Assembly (NCBI RefSeq): GCF_964355755.1
Contig: NC_092678.1
Location: forward strand, 4,808,922-4,872,921
Reading direction: 5' to 3'
Source: Antedon mediterranea
Lineage: Eukaryota; Echinodermata; Crinoidea; Comatulida; Antedonidae
Length of the DNA stretch: 64,000 bases
Every line of letters starts with the position of its first letter. Position 1 is the first letter of the stretch. Below, piece by piece: positions 1-10,795 of the stretch. Under the pieces are notes generated by a model. That model was given only the letters and a program-made list of their open reading frames with translations. It made no database searches and was not told the origin of the DNA. A program made the position numbers and the translations under genes.

Positions 1-3000
1 AAGCGTCTACTGCCACCTTAGGTGCCCATTCAAAGCATCAGCAGGATTAGCAACCACAGCTTACTCATCACACTCTGCGCGTCTACTGCCATCTTATGTG
101 CCCATTCAAAGCATCGGCAAGATTAGCGTCCACAGCTTACTCATCATACTATAGAGCGTCTACTGCCATCTTACGTGCCCATTCAAAGCATCGGCAAAAT
201 TAGCGTCCACAGCTGAATCATCACACTCTAAAGCGTCTACTGCCATCTTATACGTCCATTCAAAGCATCAGCAGGATTAGCAACCACAGCTTACTCATCA
301 CACTCTAAAGCGTCTACTGTCATCTTACGTGCTCAATCAAAGCATCGACAGGATTAGCATCCACAGCTGAATCATCACACTCTAAAGCGTCTACTGCCAT
401 CTTACATGCCCATTCACAGCATTGGCAGGATTAGCGTCCACAGCTTACTCATCATACTCTAAAGCGTCTACTGCCATCTTACATGCCCATTCAAAGCATC
501 GGCAGGATTAGCAACCTCAGCTTACTCATCACACTCTAAAGCATCTACTGCCATCTTACGTGCCAATTCAAGACATCAGCAAGATTAGCGTCCACAGCTT
601 ACTCATCATAGTCTAAAGCGTCTACTGCCATCTTACGTGCCCATTCAAAGCATCGGCAGGATTAGCAACCACAGCTTACTCATCACACTCTCAAGCGTCT
701 ACTGCCATCTTACGTCATGCCCATTCAAAGCATCGGCAGGATTAGCAACCACAGCTTAATCATCACACTCTAAAGCGTCTACTGCCATTGTATGTGTCAA
801 TTCAAAGCATCGGCAGGATTAGCGTCCACAGCAATACTCATCATACTCTAAAGTGTCTACTGTAATCTTATGTGCCCATTCAAAGCATCGGCAGGATTAG
901 TGTCCAAAGCTAATATTCATCACACTCTAAAGCGTCCACTGCCATCTTACGTGCCCATTCAAAGCATCGGCAGGATTAGCGTCCACAGCTTACCCATCAG
1001 TCTAAAGCGTCTACTGCCATCTTACGTGCCCATTCAAAGGATCGGCAGGATTAGCGTCCACTACCCATCATAGTCTAAAGCGTCTACTGCCATCGTACGT
1101 GCCCATTCAAAGCATCGGCAGGATTAGCGTCCACAGCTGACTCATCACACTATAAAACGCCTACTGCCATCTTACATGCCCATTCAAAGCATCGGCAGGA
1201 TTAGCGTCCACAGCTTATTCATCATACTCTAAAGCGTCTACTGCCATCTTACGTGCCCATTCAAAGCATCGGCAGGAGTAGCATCCACAGCTTTACTCAT
1301 CATACTCTAAAGCGTCTACTGCCATCTTACGTGCCCATTCAAAGCATCGGCAGAATTAGCGTCCACAGCTTACTCATCATACTCTAAAGCGTCTACTGCC
1401 ATCTTACGTGCCCATTCAAAGCATCTGCAAGATTAGCGTCCACAGCTGACTCATTATACTATAGAGCGTCTACTGCCATCTTACGTGCCCATTCAAAGCA
1501 TCGGCAGGATTAGCATCCACAGCTTATTCATCATACTCTAAAGCGTCTACTGCCATCTTACTTGCCCATTCAAAGCATCGGCAGGAGTAGCGTCCACAGC
1601 TTTACTCATCATACTCTAAAGCGTCTACTGCCATCTTACGTGCCCATTCAAAGCATCGGCAGGATTAGCGTCCACAGCTTACTCATCATACTCTAAAGCG
1701 TCTACTGCTATCTTACGTGCCCATTCAAAGCATCGGCAAGATTAGCGTCCACAGCTTACTCATTGTACTATAGAGCGTCTACTGCCATCTTACGTGCCCA
1801 TTTAAAGCATCTGCAAAATTAGCGTCCACAGCTGACTCATCACACTCTAAAATGTCTACTGCCATCTTACATGTCCATTCAAAGCGTCGGCAGGATTAGT
1901 GTCCACAGCTAACTTACCACACTCTAAAGCGTCTACTGCCATCTTACGGGCCCATTCAAAGCGTCGGCAGGATTAGCAACCACAGCTTACTCATCACACT
2001 CTAAAGCGTCTACTGTCATCTTACGTGCTCATTCAAAGCATCAACAGGATTAGCAACCACAGCTGAATCATCACACTCTAAAGTGTCTACTGCCATCTTA
2101 CGTGCCTATTCAAAGCATCGGCAGGATTAGCGTCGACGGCTTACCCATCACAGTCTAAAGCGTCTACTGCCATCTTACGTGCCCATTCAAAGGATCGGCA
2201 GGATTAGCGTCCACTACCCATCTACTGCCATCTTACGTGCCCATTCAAAGCATCGGCAGGATTAGCATCCACAGCTTTATACCCATCATAGTCTAAAGCG
2301 TCTACTGCAATCTTACGTGCCCATTCAAAGCATCGGCAGGATTAGCGTCGACAGCTTACTCATCACACTCTAAAGCGTCTACTGCCATCTTACGTGCCAA
2401 TTCAAGGCATCGGCAGGATTAGCAACCACAGCTTACTTATCACACTCTCAAGCGTCTACTGCCATCTTACTTGCCCATTCAAAGCGCCGGCAGGATTAGC
2501 AACCACAGCTTACTCATCAAACTCTGAAGCGTCTACTGCCATCGTACGTGCCCATTCAAAGCATCGGCAGGATTAGCGTCCACAGCTGACTCATCACACT
2601 ATAAAACGCCTACTGCCATCTTACATGCCCATTCAAAGCATCGGCAGGAGTAGCGTTCACAGCTTTACTCATCATACTCTAAAGCGTCTACTGCCATCTT
2701 ACATGTCCATTCAAAGCATCGGCAGGAGTAGCGTTCACAGCTTTACTCATCATACTCTAAAGCGTCTACTGCCATCTTACGTGCCCATTCAAAGCATCGG
2801 CAGGATTAGCGTCCACAGCTTACTCATCATACTCTAAAGCGTCTACTGCCATCTTACGTGCCCATTCAAAGCATTGGCAAGATTAGCGTCCACGGCTTAC
2901 TCATTATACTATAGAGCGTCTACTGCCATCTTACGTGCCCATTTAAAGCATCTGCAAAATTAGCGTCCACAGCTGACTCATCACACTCTAAAGCGTCTAC

Positions 3001-4428
3001 TGCCTTCTTACATGTCCATTTAAAGCATCGGCAGGATTAGCGTTCAAAGCTTACTCATCATACTCTAAAGCGTCTACTGCCATCTTATGTGCCCATTCAA
3101 AGCATCGGCAGGATTAGCGTCCACAGCTTACTCATCATACTCTAAAGCGTCCACTGCTAAAGCGTCTACTGCCATTTTATGTACCTATTCATTGCATCGG
3201 CAAAATTATTGTCCACAGCTGACTTATCACACTCTAATGCGTCTACTGCCATCTTATATGTCCATTCAAAGCATCGGCAGGATTAACGTCCACAGCTTAC
3301 TCATCATACTCTAAAGCGTCTAATGCCATCTTACGTGCCCATTCAAAGCATCGGCAGGATTAGCGTCCACAGCTTACTAATTATACTCTAAAGCGTCTAC
3401 TGCCATCTTATGTGCCCATTCAAAGCATCGGCAGGATTAGCGTCCACAGCTTATCCATCATAGTCTAAAGCGTCTACTGCCATCTTACGTGTCCATTCAA
3501 AGCATCGGCAGGATTAGCGTCCACAGCTTACTCATCATACTCTAAAGCGTCTACTGCCATCTTATGTGCCCATTCAAAGCATTGGCAGGATTAGAGTCCA
3601 CAGCTGACTCATCACACTATAAAACGCCTACTGCCATCTTACATGCCCATTCAAAGCATCGGCAGGATTAGCGTCCACAGCTTACTCATCATACTCTAAA
3701 GCGTCTACTGCCATCTTACGTGCCCATTCAAAGCATCGGCAGGATTAGTGTCCACAGCTTTACTCATCATACTCTAAAGCGTCTACTGCCATCTTACGTG
3801 CCCATTCAAAGCATTGGCAGGGTTAGCAACCACAGCTTTACTCATCACACTCTAAAACGTGTACTGCCATCTCACGTGCCCATTCAAAGCATCGGCAGGA
3901 TTAGCAACCACAGCTTACTCATCGCACTCTCAAGCTTCTTCTGCCATCTTACGTGCCCATTCAAAGCATCGGCAGGATTAGCAACCACAGCTTACTCATC
4001 ACACTCTAAAGCGTCTACTGCCATCTTACGTGCCCATTCAAGGCATCTGCAAGATTAGCGTCCACAGCTTACTCATCACACTCTAAAGCGTCAACTGCCA
4101 TCTTACGTGCTCATTCAAAGCATCGGCAGGATTAGCGTCCACAGCTTACTCATCATACAATAAAGCGTCTACTGCCATCGTACGTGCCCATTAAAAGAAT
4201 CGGCAGGATTAGCAACCACAGCTTACTCATCACACTCTCAAGCTTCTACTGCCATCTTACGTGCCCATTCAAAGCATCGGCAGGATTAGCGTCCACAGCT
4301 TACTCATCACACTCTAAAGCGTCTACTGCCATCGTACGTGCCCATTCAAAGTATCGGCAGGATTAGCGTCCACAGCTGACTCATCATACTATAGCGTCTA
4401 CTGTTATCTTACGTGCCCATTTGTACTT
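1..4428 (-). repeat. 77-bp satellite derived from an SPT6 exon, array 1
   Basis: About 57 head-to-tail units of 77 bp run from the window edge to 4428 and probably continue beyond it. Read on the minus strand, a unit encodes [15 protein letters not shown], one codon, then AVDANPADA. This matches the SPT6 (SUPT6H) segment that in the human protein, as I remember it, reads [23 protein letters not shown]. Many units have TAA at the Ser codon (LEYDE-stop-AVDA); others, for example around 1136-1145, keep TCA. Because 77 is not a multiple of three, every unit shifts the frame, so the array cannot encode a repeat protein. Unit-to-unit differences are mainly scattered substitutions, with occasional small indels. 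Short ORFs on the plus strand are by-products. Confidence 0.9.
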
Positions 4429-4463
4429 CTACGGGTGTATATGTGTACTGTCGCCTCACTGTA
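4400..4463 (-). pseudogene. SPT6 exon, 5' end preserved at edge of array 1
   Basis: On the minus strand a T-rich stretch ends in TTTACAG (AG at 4465-4464). Exon-like sequence follows and reads, with two in-frame stops, GDSTHIHP-stop-KYKWARKI before running into the 77-bp units. In SPT6 the segment before EWARKM ends DGSRVHPETY, so this is the natural 5' part of the amplified exon. It lies downstream of the next exon upstream (4833-4960) in correct gene order. The stops show that it is a pseudogene. Confidence 0.7.
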
Positions 4464-4832
4464 CTGTAAACATAAATTTATGAGGTTCCATTTTTATATA
4501 TATATATTTTTTATTTTATTTATAAACTTATTTTACATGGATGACATTTTCATTAAAAATAATGTTCTTACAAATGGTTCATGTTAAAAGAAATGTATGC
4601 ATAATAGTGAATAGTTACAAAACATTTTTTTGTTGTTTTAGATTATAGAAAGACATACAAGAACTATTACATTTTAAATACAGATACAAATAATAAACAG
4701 TTATATATATATATTTTTGCATCATTGTATGAATACTATTGAAAGAAACAGCCACAACAAGGGCCTTAACATCACAGGTGATGACCACATCCCCTGATTA
4801 ACTGATATAAAAGTAATTATGTGAATGTTTAC
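4464..4832. other. Intron-like AT-rich spacer between SPT6 exon remnants
   Basis: AT-rich DNA with TA-dinucleotide runs near 4494-4510 and 4703-4714. It lies between the donor of the 4833-4960 exon and the acceptor at 4464, in the position of an SPT6 intron. No coding sequence or RNA gene is seen. Confidence 0.5.
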
Positions 4833-4960
4833 CTTTCTCCTATCTTTGCTGTATCAATCTTAATAAAACCAGCACAATTTATAAATACTTTGGGACCCAA
4901 ATTGTAAGTTGTCACAAGCTGTATCCGGTTCTCAAGCCTTTGGTTTTCTTGTTTCAATGT
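4833..4960 (-). pseudogene. SUPT6H: SPT6 exon (core helical region), open reading frame intact
   Basis: Minus strand. AG acceptor at 4962-4961 (TTTGACAG) and GT donor at 4832-4831 (AAAG|GTAAAC). The 128-nt exon is open throughout in phase 0 and reads [16 protein letters not shown], then [22 protein letters not shown]6 has LKQNNTRLESRTQLV and [17 protein letters not shown] here, in the middle of the elongation factor next to its helix-hairpin-helix DNA-binding part. SPT6 is a nuclear histone chaperone travelling with RNA polymerase II. The neighbouring exon remnants at 4400-4463 and 5072-5365 are broken, so this is almost certainly part of a pseudogene although the exon itself has no lesion. 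Confidence 0.85.
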
Positions 4961-5071
4961 CTGTCAAATTAAAATAGTAAATAAAATAAATATAAAATCA
5001 TATTTTGCATAATAGGAGTAGATATATTTAAACAAAATATAATACATGCATTCTGCATTAGGTAGGCATAC

Positions 5072-5365
5072 CTTAATAATTGTGCCTGATTTTCTTGGGC
5101 ACAGTACGGACACAAACTGCATCAAGACTGTGTGTGAGGATGCTTAAGAGCACGGTTTATATCCAATCCAACCTCGTTCACACAATAAATAAATTCCTGA
5201 TAAGTGTCTTTATCACTAATTGCTTTTGTTTGAATGAATCCATCAAGCCATTATCAAGATGCTCTTTGACACAGATTTCTTGTCCTTGGCAGTTACCACC
5301 GTACTTCGTGCTATGGAGATAGCTTGACGCAAGTTTGAGAGGGTATTGCCGGAATTCACTCTGTA
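5072..5365 (-). pseudogene. Rearranged SPT6 fragment: S1-domain piece joined to NEVGVD piece
   Basis: Minus strand, donor AAG|GTATG at 5072/5071. From the 5' side it reads an S1-domain-like piece (GQEI-CVKEHLDNGLM, then after a frameshift GFIQTKAISDK) and directly afterwards [20 protein letters not shown]. After another frameshift it reads LMQF, PRKSGTIIK up to the donor. In SPT6 the segment EF-x-VNEVGVDVNRAIAHP lies several hundred residues before the S1 domain ([26 protein letters not shown], split here only for comparison of parts). Here the S1 piece comes first, so the order is permuted. Several frame breaks are present. A second copy with the same join lies at 8392-8700. Confidence 0.75.
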
Positions 5366-5852
5366 ATCAAACCGTATTTCTTAAAAGTAATGCTTAACTT
5401 ATTACATACTTGAAAGCAACAATGAATATAAACTAGTAGCTGTATTCACCAATGATACTTTAAGTGAGATACTTAGTATTTAAGGGAAACATCTTAAGTT
5501 CGAAAGATTTTTAAAATATACATTAAAATACAATTAAAGATGTATTGTCCCTTGAAACACAAAAATGAAGGTCAAAATATTCTAAATTTAAATTGGCCAT
5601 ATCAAAGTAATATCACGTCGAAGTCGAAAGACAAAAATTCGAGCCAAAAAACACAAGTTTACTTAATTAACAGGTAAATTAATTTGATTACATTTCGTCT
5701 GGAAAACGTCGCTAACGAAAGTAAACAAAGATTTCAAACCACATTAGGCGTGATGCTATTAGGATTGTTTACAACTCGTCATGGTTGACAAGGTGTTTGT
5801 TTTCACACAGATCGCGAGAAAGTTTTATGATTATGCATACAGAGTAGCCAAA
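5366..5852. other. Unassigned AT-rich sequence
   Basis: No gene, repeat array or inverted repeat recognised. It separates the rearranged SPT6 fragment from the 233-bp duplication. Confidence 0.4.
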
Positions 5853-6318
5853 CAAGCACGTTGCATTATGAAATATGTTTTGATCGAAAACTTTGACTGG
5901 AAGTCAAAGTTATTTTTTGAACAAAAAAACGTCTGTATTCCAGTTAAATGATTTAACTGCACAGATTTAACTGCACAGATATCATACAAAATAATCCTTC
6001 TGTTTCTATAGTTTTAGTAAATGAAATATATATGACATATTCATATAAAATGGAAGGAAGAATAACTTTAAGATAAGATAATAAGCAAGCACGTTGCATT
6101 ATGAAATATGTTTTGATCGAAAACTTTGACTGGAAGTCAAAGTTATTTTTTGAACAAAAAAACGTCTGTATTCCAGTTAAATGATTTAACTGCACAGATT
6201 TAACTGCACAGATATCATAAAAAATAATCCTTCTGTTTCTATAGTTTTTAGAAATGAAATATATATGACATATTCATATAAAATGGAAGGAAGAATAACT
6301 TTAGGATAAGATAATAAG
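5853..6318. repeat. 233-bp tandem duplication (two copies)
   Basis: The segment from about 5853 to 6085 is repeated at 6086-6318 with only a few differences. Landmarks such as AAGCACGTTGCATTATG recur at an offset of 233 bp. Inside each copy the sequence ATTTAACTGCACAG is itself doubled. No coding potential is evident; the minus-strand ORF at 5953-6195 spans the copy junction. Confidence 0.85.
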
Positions 6319-6434
6319 ATTTATAAAGTGCACATATATCCACAAAGTGCTCAAGGTGAGTTTCCATACATTCACTGCAAGTGTTACAAAGTCTAGACTA
6401 CAACTGTTTTCAGTAATAAACGTAACATTCATAC

Positions 6435-6540
6435 CTGTCATTCTGACTCATCTGCAAAAGCGTCCAAATCTAAATCTTGTACCCTCTCTGGATTATCAAG
6501 AATCTCATTTGAAGCATCGGCAGGATTAGCGCCCACAGCT
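6435..6540 (-). pseudogene. SPT6 exon, 3' end with splice donor
   Basis: Minus strand. After the last satellite-like unit the sequence reads [15 protein letters not shown], then [12 protein letters not shown], a stop, and Q before a donor CAG|GTATG (exon end 6435, GT at 6434-6433). SPT6 has ANPAGALEEILENPE and [14 protein letters not shown] here. This is the natural 3' part of the exon whose middle was amplified into the 77-bp array. A TGA where Arg is expected shows decay. A second partial copy of this 3' part is embedded at about 6850-6930. Confidence 0.85.
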
Positions 6541-8155
6541 CACTCATCATACTCTAAAGCGTCTACTGCCATCTTACGTGCTCATTCAAAGCATCGGCAG
6601 GATTAGCGTCCACAGCTTACTCATCATAGTCTAAATCGTCTACTGCCATCTTACATGCCCATTCAAAGCATTGGCAGGATTAGTGTCCACAGCTTACTCA
6701 TCACACTCTAAAGCGTCTACTGCCATCTTACGTGCCCATTCAGAGCATCGGCAGGATTAGCGTCCACAGCTTACTCATCACACTCTAAAGCGTCTACTGC
6801 CATCTTACATGCTCATTCAAAGCATCGGCAGGATTAGCAACCACAGCTGACTCATCTGCAAAAGTGTCCAAATCTAAATCTTGTAGCCTCTCTGAATTAT
6901 CAAGAATCTCATTTGAAGCATCGGCAGGATTAGCATCCACAGCTCACTCATCATACTCTAAAGCGTCTACTGCCATCTTACGTGCCCATTCAAAGCATCG
7001 GCAGGATTAGCAGCCACAGCTTACTCATCACACTCTAAAGCGTCTACTGCCATCTTACGTGCCCATTCAAAGCATCGGCAGGATTTAGCATCCACAGCTT
7101 ACTCATCACACTCTAAAGCGCCTACTGCCATCTTACATGCCCATTCAAAGCATCGGCAGGATTAGCGTCCACAGCTTACTCATCATACTCTAAATCGTCT
7201 ACTGCCATCTTACGTGCTCATTCAAAGCATCGGCAGGATTAGCGTCCACAGCTTACTCATCATAGTCTAAATCGTCTACTGCCATCTTACGTGCTCATTC
7301 AAAGCATCGGCAGGATTAGCGTCCACAGCTTACTCATCATACTCTAAAGCCTCTACTGCCATCTTACGTGCCTATTCAAAGCATCGGCAGGATTAGCGTC
7401 CACAACTTTCTCATCATACTCTAAAGCGTCTACTGCCATCTTACGTGCCCATTCAAAGCATCGGCAGGATTAGCGTCCACAACTTACTCATCATACTCTA
7501 AAGCGTCTACTGCCATCTTACGTGCCCATTCAAAGCATCGGCAGGATTTAGCATCCACAGCTTACTCATCACACTCTAAAGCGCCTACTGCCATCTTACG
7601 TGCCCATTCAAAGCATCGGCAGGATTAGCGTCCACAGCTTACTCATCATACTCTAAATCGTCTACTGCCATCTTACGTGCTCATTCAAAGCATCGGCAGG
7701 ATTAGCGTCCACAGCTTACTCATCATAGTCTAAATCGTCTACTGCCATCTTACGTGCTCATTCAAAGCATCGGCAGGATTAGCGTCCACAGCTTACTCAT
7801 CATACTCTAAAGCCTCTACTGCCATCTTACGTGCCTATTCAAAGCATCGGCAGGATTAGCGTCCACAACTTACTCATCATACTCTACAGCGTCTACTGCC
7901 ATCTTACGTGCCCATTCAAAGCATCGGCAGGATTAGCGTCCACAACTTACTCATCATACTCTAAAGTGTCTACTGCCATCTTACGTGCTCATTCAAAGCA
8001 TCGGCAGGATTAGCGTCCACAACTTACTCATCATACTCTAAATCGTCTACTGCCATCTTACGTGCTCATTCAAAGCATCGGCAGGATTAGAGTCCACAGC
8101 TTACTCATCATACTCTAAAGCGTCTACTGCCATCTTACTTGCCCAATTGCATTTC
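6530..8155 (-). repeat. 77-bp satellite derived from an SPT6 exon, array 2
   Basis: About 21 units of the same 77-bp repeat as at 1-4428, same orientation. It is bounded on the 5' side (minus strand) by the exon start at 8156-8189 and on the 3' side by the exon end at 6435-6540. One inner unit near 6850-6930 is followed by a copy of the non-amplified exon 3' part (DNSERLQ-type reading). The array also shows higher-order structure: blocks such as 7081-7340 and 7550-7800 repeat almost exactly. Confidence 0.9.
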
Positions 8156-8189
8156 TACAGGTGTACATGTGTACTGTTGAATCGGTGTA
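8156..8189 (-). pseudogene. SPT6 exon, 5' end at edge of array 2
   Basis: Minus strand. TTTACAG acceptor (AG at 8191-8190), then a short exon-like stretch beginning YTDSTVH and running into the first 77-bp unit with frame breaks. It is homologous to 4429-4463. With 6435-6540 it brackets array 2 inside one expanded exon. Confidence 0.65.
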
Positions 8190-8391
8190 CTGTAAACATT
8201 AACTTATGTGGTTCCATTTATATATATTTTTAGGCATCATTGTATCATTGATTTGTTTTATTGGCGCAAACAGTCTGAAAATTAATAGCAAAATTATCAT
8301 CAATGAAATATAAAATCATATCTAGCATAACACGAGCATATGTAATTTTTTCAAATATTTTTAAAGAGAATACATGCATACCTTAATAATT
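8190..8391. other. Intron-like spacer
   Basis: AT-rich sequence sharing patches with the spacer at 4464-5071, but without the 4833-4960 exon. The two SPT6-derived copies therefore differ by loss of that exon here. Confidence 0.5.
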
Positions 8392-8700
8392 GCACCTGAT
8401 TTTCTTGGGCCCAGTTCTCACACAAATTTCTCAAGGGCGTGGTTTATATCCACTCCAACCTCGTTTACACAGTAAATAAATTCCTGTGTTTATCACGAAT
8501 TACTTTTGTTGGAATGAATTTCATCAACCCATTATCAAGACGCACTTTGACACCAATTTCTTGTCCTGGGCAGCTACCACCGCACTTCGTGCTATGGAGA
8601 TAGCTTGACACAGTTGAAGAGGGTATTGCCGGAATTGACGAGAAGTCGTCTTTGAGTTTTTCAATATCTTCATTTAACTCCTTATATGTACAAACTTTTT
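8392..8700 (-). pseudogene. Rearranged SPT6 fragment, second copy
   Basis: Minus strand, donor after AAG at 8392. The open stretch upstream reads [17 protein letters not shown] and continues in frame through [30 protein letters not shown]. After a frame break it reads [16 protein letters not shown]. The S1-like piece is better preserved than in the copy at 5072-5365. The residues before GGSCPG do not resemble SPT6 as I know it. The same permuted join in both copies shows that the rearrangement preceded the duplication. Confidence 0.75.
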
Positions 8701-8775
8701 TTTGGATTTTGTTTTTTTAATTTTTTTTTTATTTTTTTTTTTTATATTTTTTTTTTTATTTTATTTTTTTTTTTA
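8695..8775. repeat. Poly-T tract
   Basis: Nearly pure T with scattered A, G and C. It could be the A-tail of a minus-strand retroposed sequence (poly-A on the minus strand), but no source is recognised. Confidence 0.7.
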
Positions 8776-8869
8776 ACAGCTTGAGCTGCGCGGATAGGAA
8801 TGGCTTCATCCTAGGTCGAAATGCACCCGATAATCTACACTACAAAACAATGCACAAATCATAGAAAAA

Positions 8870-9380
8870 AAGAAGAAAACGAAATAATAACACTAGGAAT
8901 AAAAAAGGAAATGAAATGAAAATAAACAGAAGAATGACAAAGAAAGAGAATGTAAAATAAATGTAGAAGTAAAGTAGATAAAAGGAATAAAATAAAATAA
9001 AAAAGAATGAAGAGAAAGAAAAAGTCCAGGCAACGGCATGAAGAGGCACAGAGTGAGGCTAGCAGGACACAGATAGCCGGGCATTCAATCCATCCGAATC
9101 ATCAGTGGGTATGTGTACGAACAAGATCAGATGTTAAATGGGAAGAAAGTCGTCAGCTTACCAATATTCACCAATAAATAATAATAAATAAAAATAAACA
9201 ATAAATAAAAACAACAAATAAAATATTAAATTAAATATAAATAAAATAATTATAAAATTAAAGTAATATAAATAAATAAAAATAAATAATTAAAAATTTA
9301 ATATAAATAAAAATAATATAAATTATAACAAACAATAATAATAAAAAATAAGAAACGTAATAATTAAAAAAAGATGCACG
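8870..9380. repeat. A-rich low-complexity region (AAATA/AATAA runs)
   Basis: Long stretches of AAATA, AATAA and AGAAA. The minus-strand hydrophobic ORFs in this stretch (Phe/Leu/Ser-rich) simply reflect T-rich codons on the other strand and are not taken as genes. Confidence 0.8.
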
Positions 9381-9476
9381 AAATTTGGCCTACATATGAT
9401 GAAAAGTAATTGTGTTGAAAATTAGACCACAGATTGGTGTGTGCCCCAGCATGTGTTAGCTTTTGCTAGGATGGTA

Positions 9477-9838
9477 CATTTTTTATTTTATTTTATTTTA
9501 TTTTATTCAATCGAAACCAACAGCGATAATTACCGCCACTAACAGGTTTGATACAATCAAAGCCAGGACTGTTTAAAGCACCTTGATTGGTCCTGATATT
9601 GATCAAGGGCTTCTCTCGTCCAGTGCCCACCTTGACCAGTGGTCTGTGGCAGATACTAGATGCAGGGGCTGCCATAAGAGTCAGCAGTGCTGATTTCAAA
9701 TGCCTAATGGGACCCCAGGTCCGTATACAGCACCCGCTATTCCCAGATGGTCTCCCATCCAAGCTCTAACCAGGCCCAACGTTGCTTAACTTCGGTGATC
9801 TGACGAGAACCGGTGTTTCCACGTGGTAAAGCCGTATC
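9477..9838 (-). mobile_element. 5S rRNA-derived SINE
   Basis: On the minus strand about 9838-9720 reads like a 5S rRNA from end to end. It has an A-box region AAGTTAAGCAACGTTGGGCC and the internal control region GGATGGGAGACC at 9760-9749, ending in GGGTGCTGTA. Unlike a normal 5S gene it is followed by about 240 bp of unrelated body and an (AAAAT)n tail near 9505-9481. This head-body-tail layout fits SINE3-class elements, transcribed by RNA polymerase III from the 5S internal promoter and moved by LINE machinery. Changes at the 5' end argue against a functional 5S gene. No target duplication was found. Confidence 0.85.
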
Positions 9839-10189
9839 ATGATTCAGGTAAAAATTAGGGGGGTGCAATTATAATCCATTTTTGTATTTGTTTGTAATTA
9901 TAGCTTAAACAAACAATTAAAACCAGAAGGAAGTTTCTGTTTATATAATAATTAACTTATTAAACCAGATGTGGTTTTCTTATTTCAATTTATTTATTCT
10001 TTTTTTTGACATTGCATTTTCAGTAACTGCAGTAACTTATTCTAAATATTGATTATATACCAAGACATCAACAATGGATGGAAACAAATATACGGCCCTG
10101 AGAAAATGAACCTTAAGTCGAGTGCAGTCAATTATTGATTGCAATCTATATTCAAGAAAATGGACATATTCAAGTCACTGTATTGTAAA

Positions 10190-10555
10190 GGGGATCTGAA
10201 AAAGTGATCAGGCTGAAACCTTACCTAAGGCCCTGAGAAAATGTAAATGGATCAGTGGAAATGTTGAGTGCAGTTAAATGTGGTCAGGCTGAAACTTTAG
10301 CTACGGCCCTGAGAAAATGTACATTGATTAGTGGATATGTTGAGTGCAGTTAAAAGTGGTCAGGCTGAAACCTTACTTAAGGCCTTGAGAAAATGTATGG
10401 ATCAGTGGATATGTCGAATGCAGTTAAAAGTGGTCAGGTTGAAACTTTACCTAAGGCCTTCAGAAAATGTACATGGATCAGTGGATATGTCAAGTGCAGT
10501 TAAAAGTGGTCAGGCTGAAACCTTACCTAAGGCCCTGAGAAAGTTTAAAAAATTA
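10190..10555. repeat. 76-bp tandem repeat, about 5 copies
   Basis: GTCAGGCTGAAAC recurs at spacings of about 74-77 bp together with CTGAGAAAATGT and GGATCAGTGGATATG. A related but looser copy lies just upstream at 10090-10150. It is unrelated to the 77-bp satellite despite the similar period. Confidence 0.85.
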
Positions 10556-10795
10556 AATATTTGATATACTTTGATTTTTCAATGTTGTTGAACCATACTG
10601 ATAAATCAATCGGTGGTTTATAAATTTTCTACACCTGTCAATTCTTGTCAACTTTTAGTTGCATACATAGGATATAAACCAAAAATAAACTGACCCCACA
10701 ATTCACCACTAATTAACTACTAATGGTATTATAGACCTTGTTTCGTCTTTGAAGAAATGCCAAGATCGTTTGAGGATTGTACAAGATGCCTTTAA

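Noticed and set aside
870-4366. Small ORFs in the first array (for example 870-1073, 3720-4058)
   Set aside because: They lie on the strand opposite to the SPT6-derived reading and result from the 77-bp repeat; no start, no conservation beyond the unit.
8840-9084. Hydrophobic minus-strand ORFs
   Set aside because: Caused by A-rich low-complexity DNA; no motif or splice context.
9720-9838. Functional 5S rRNA gene
   Set aside because: Changes in the first 25 bases and the directly attached body and A-rich tail fit a SINE better.
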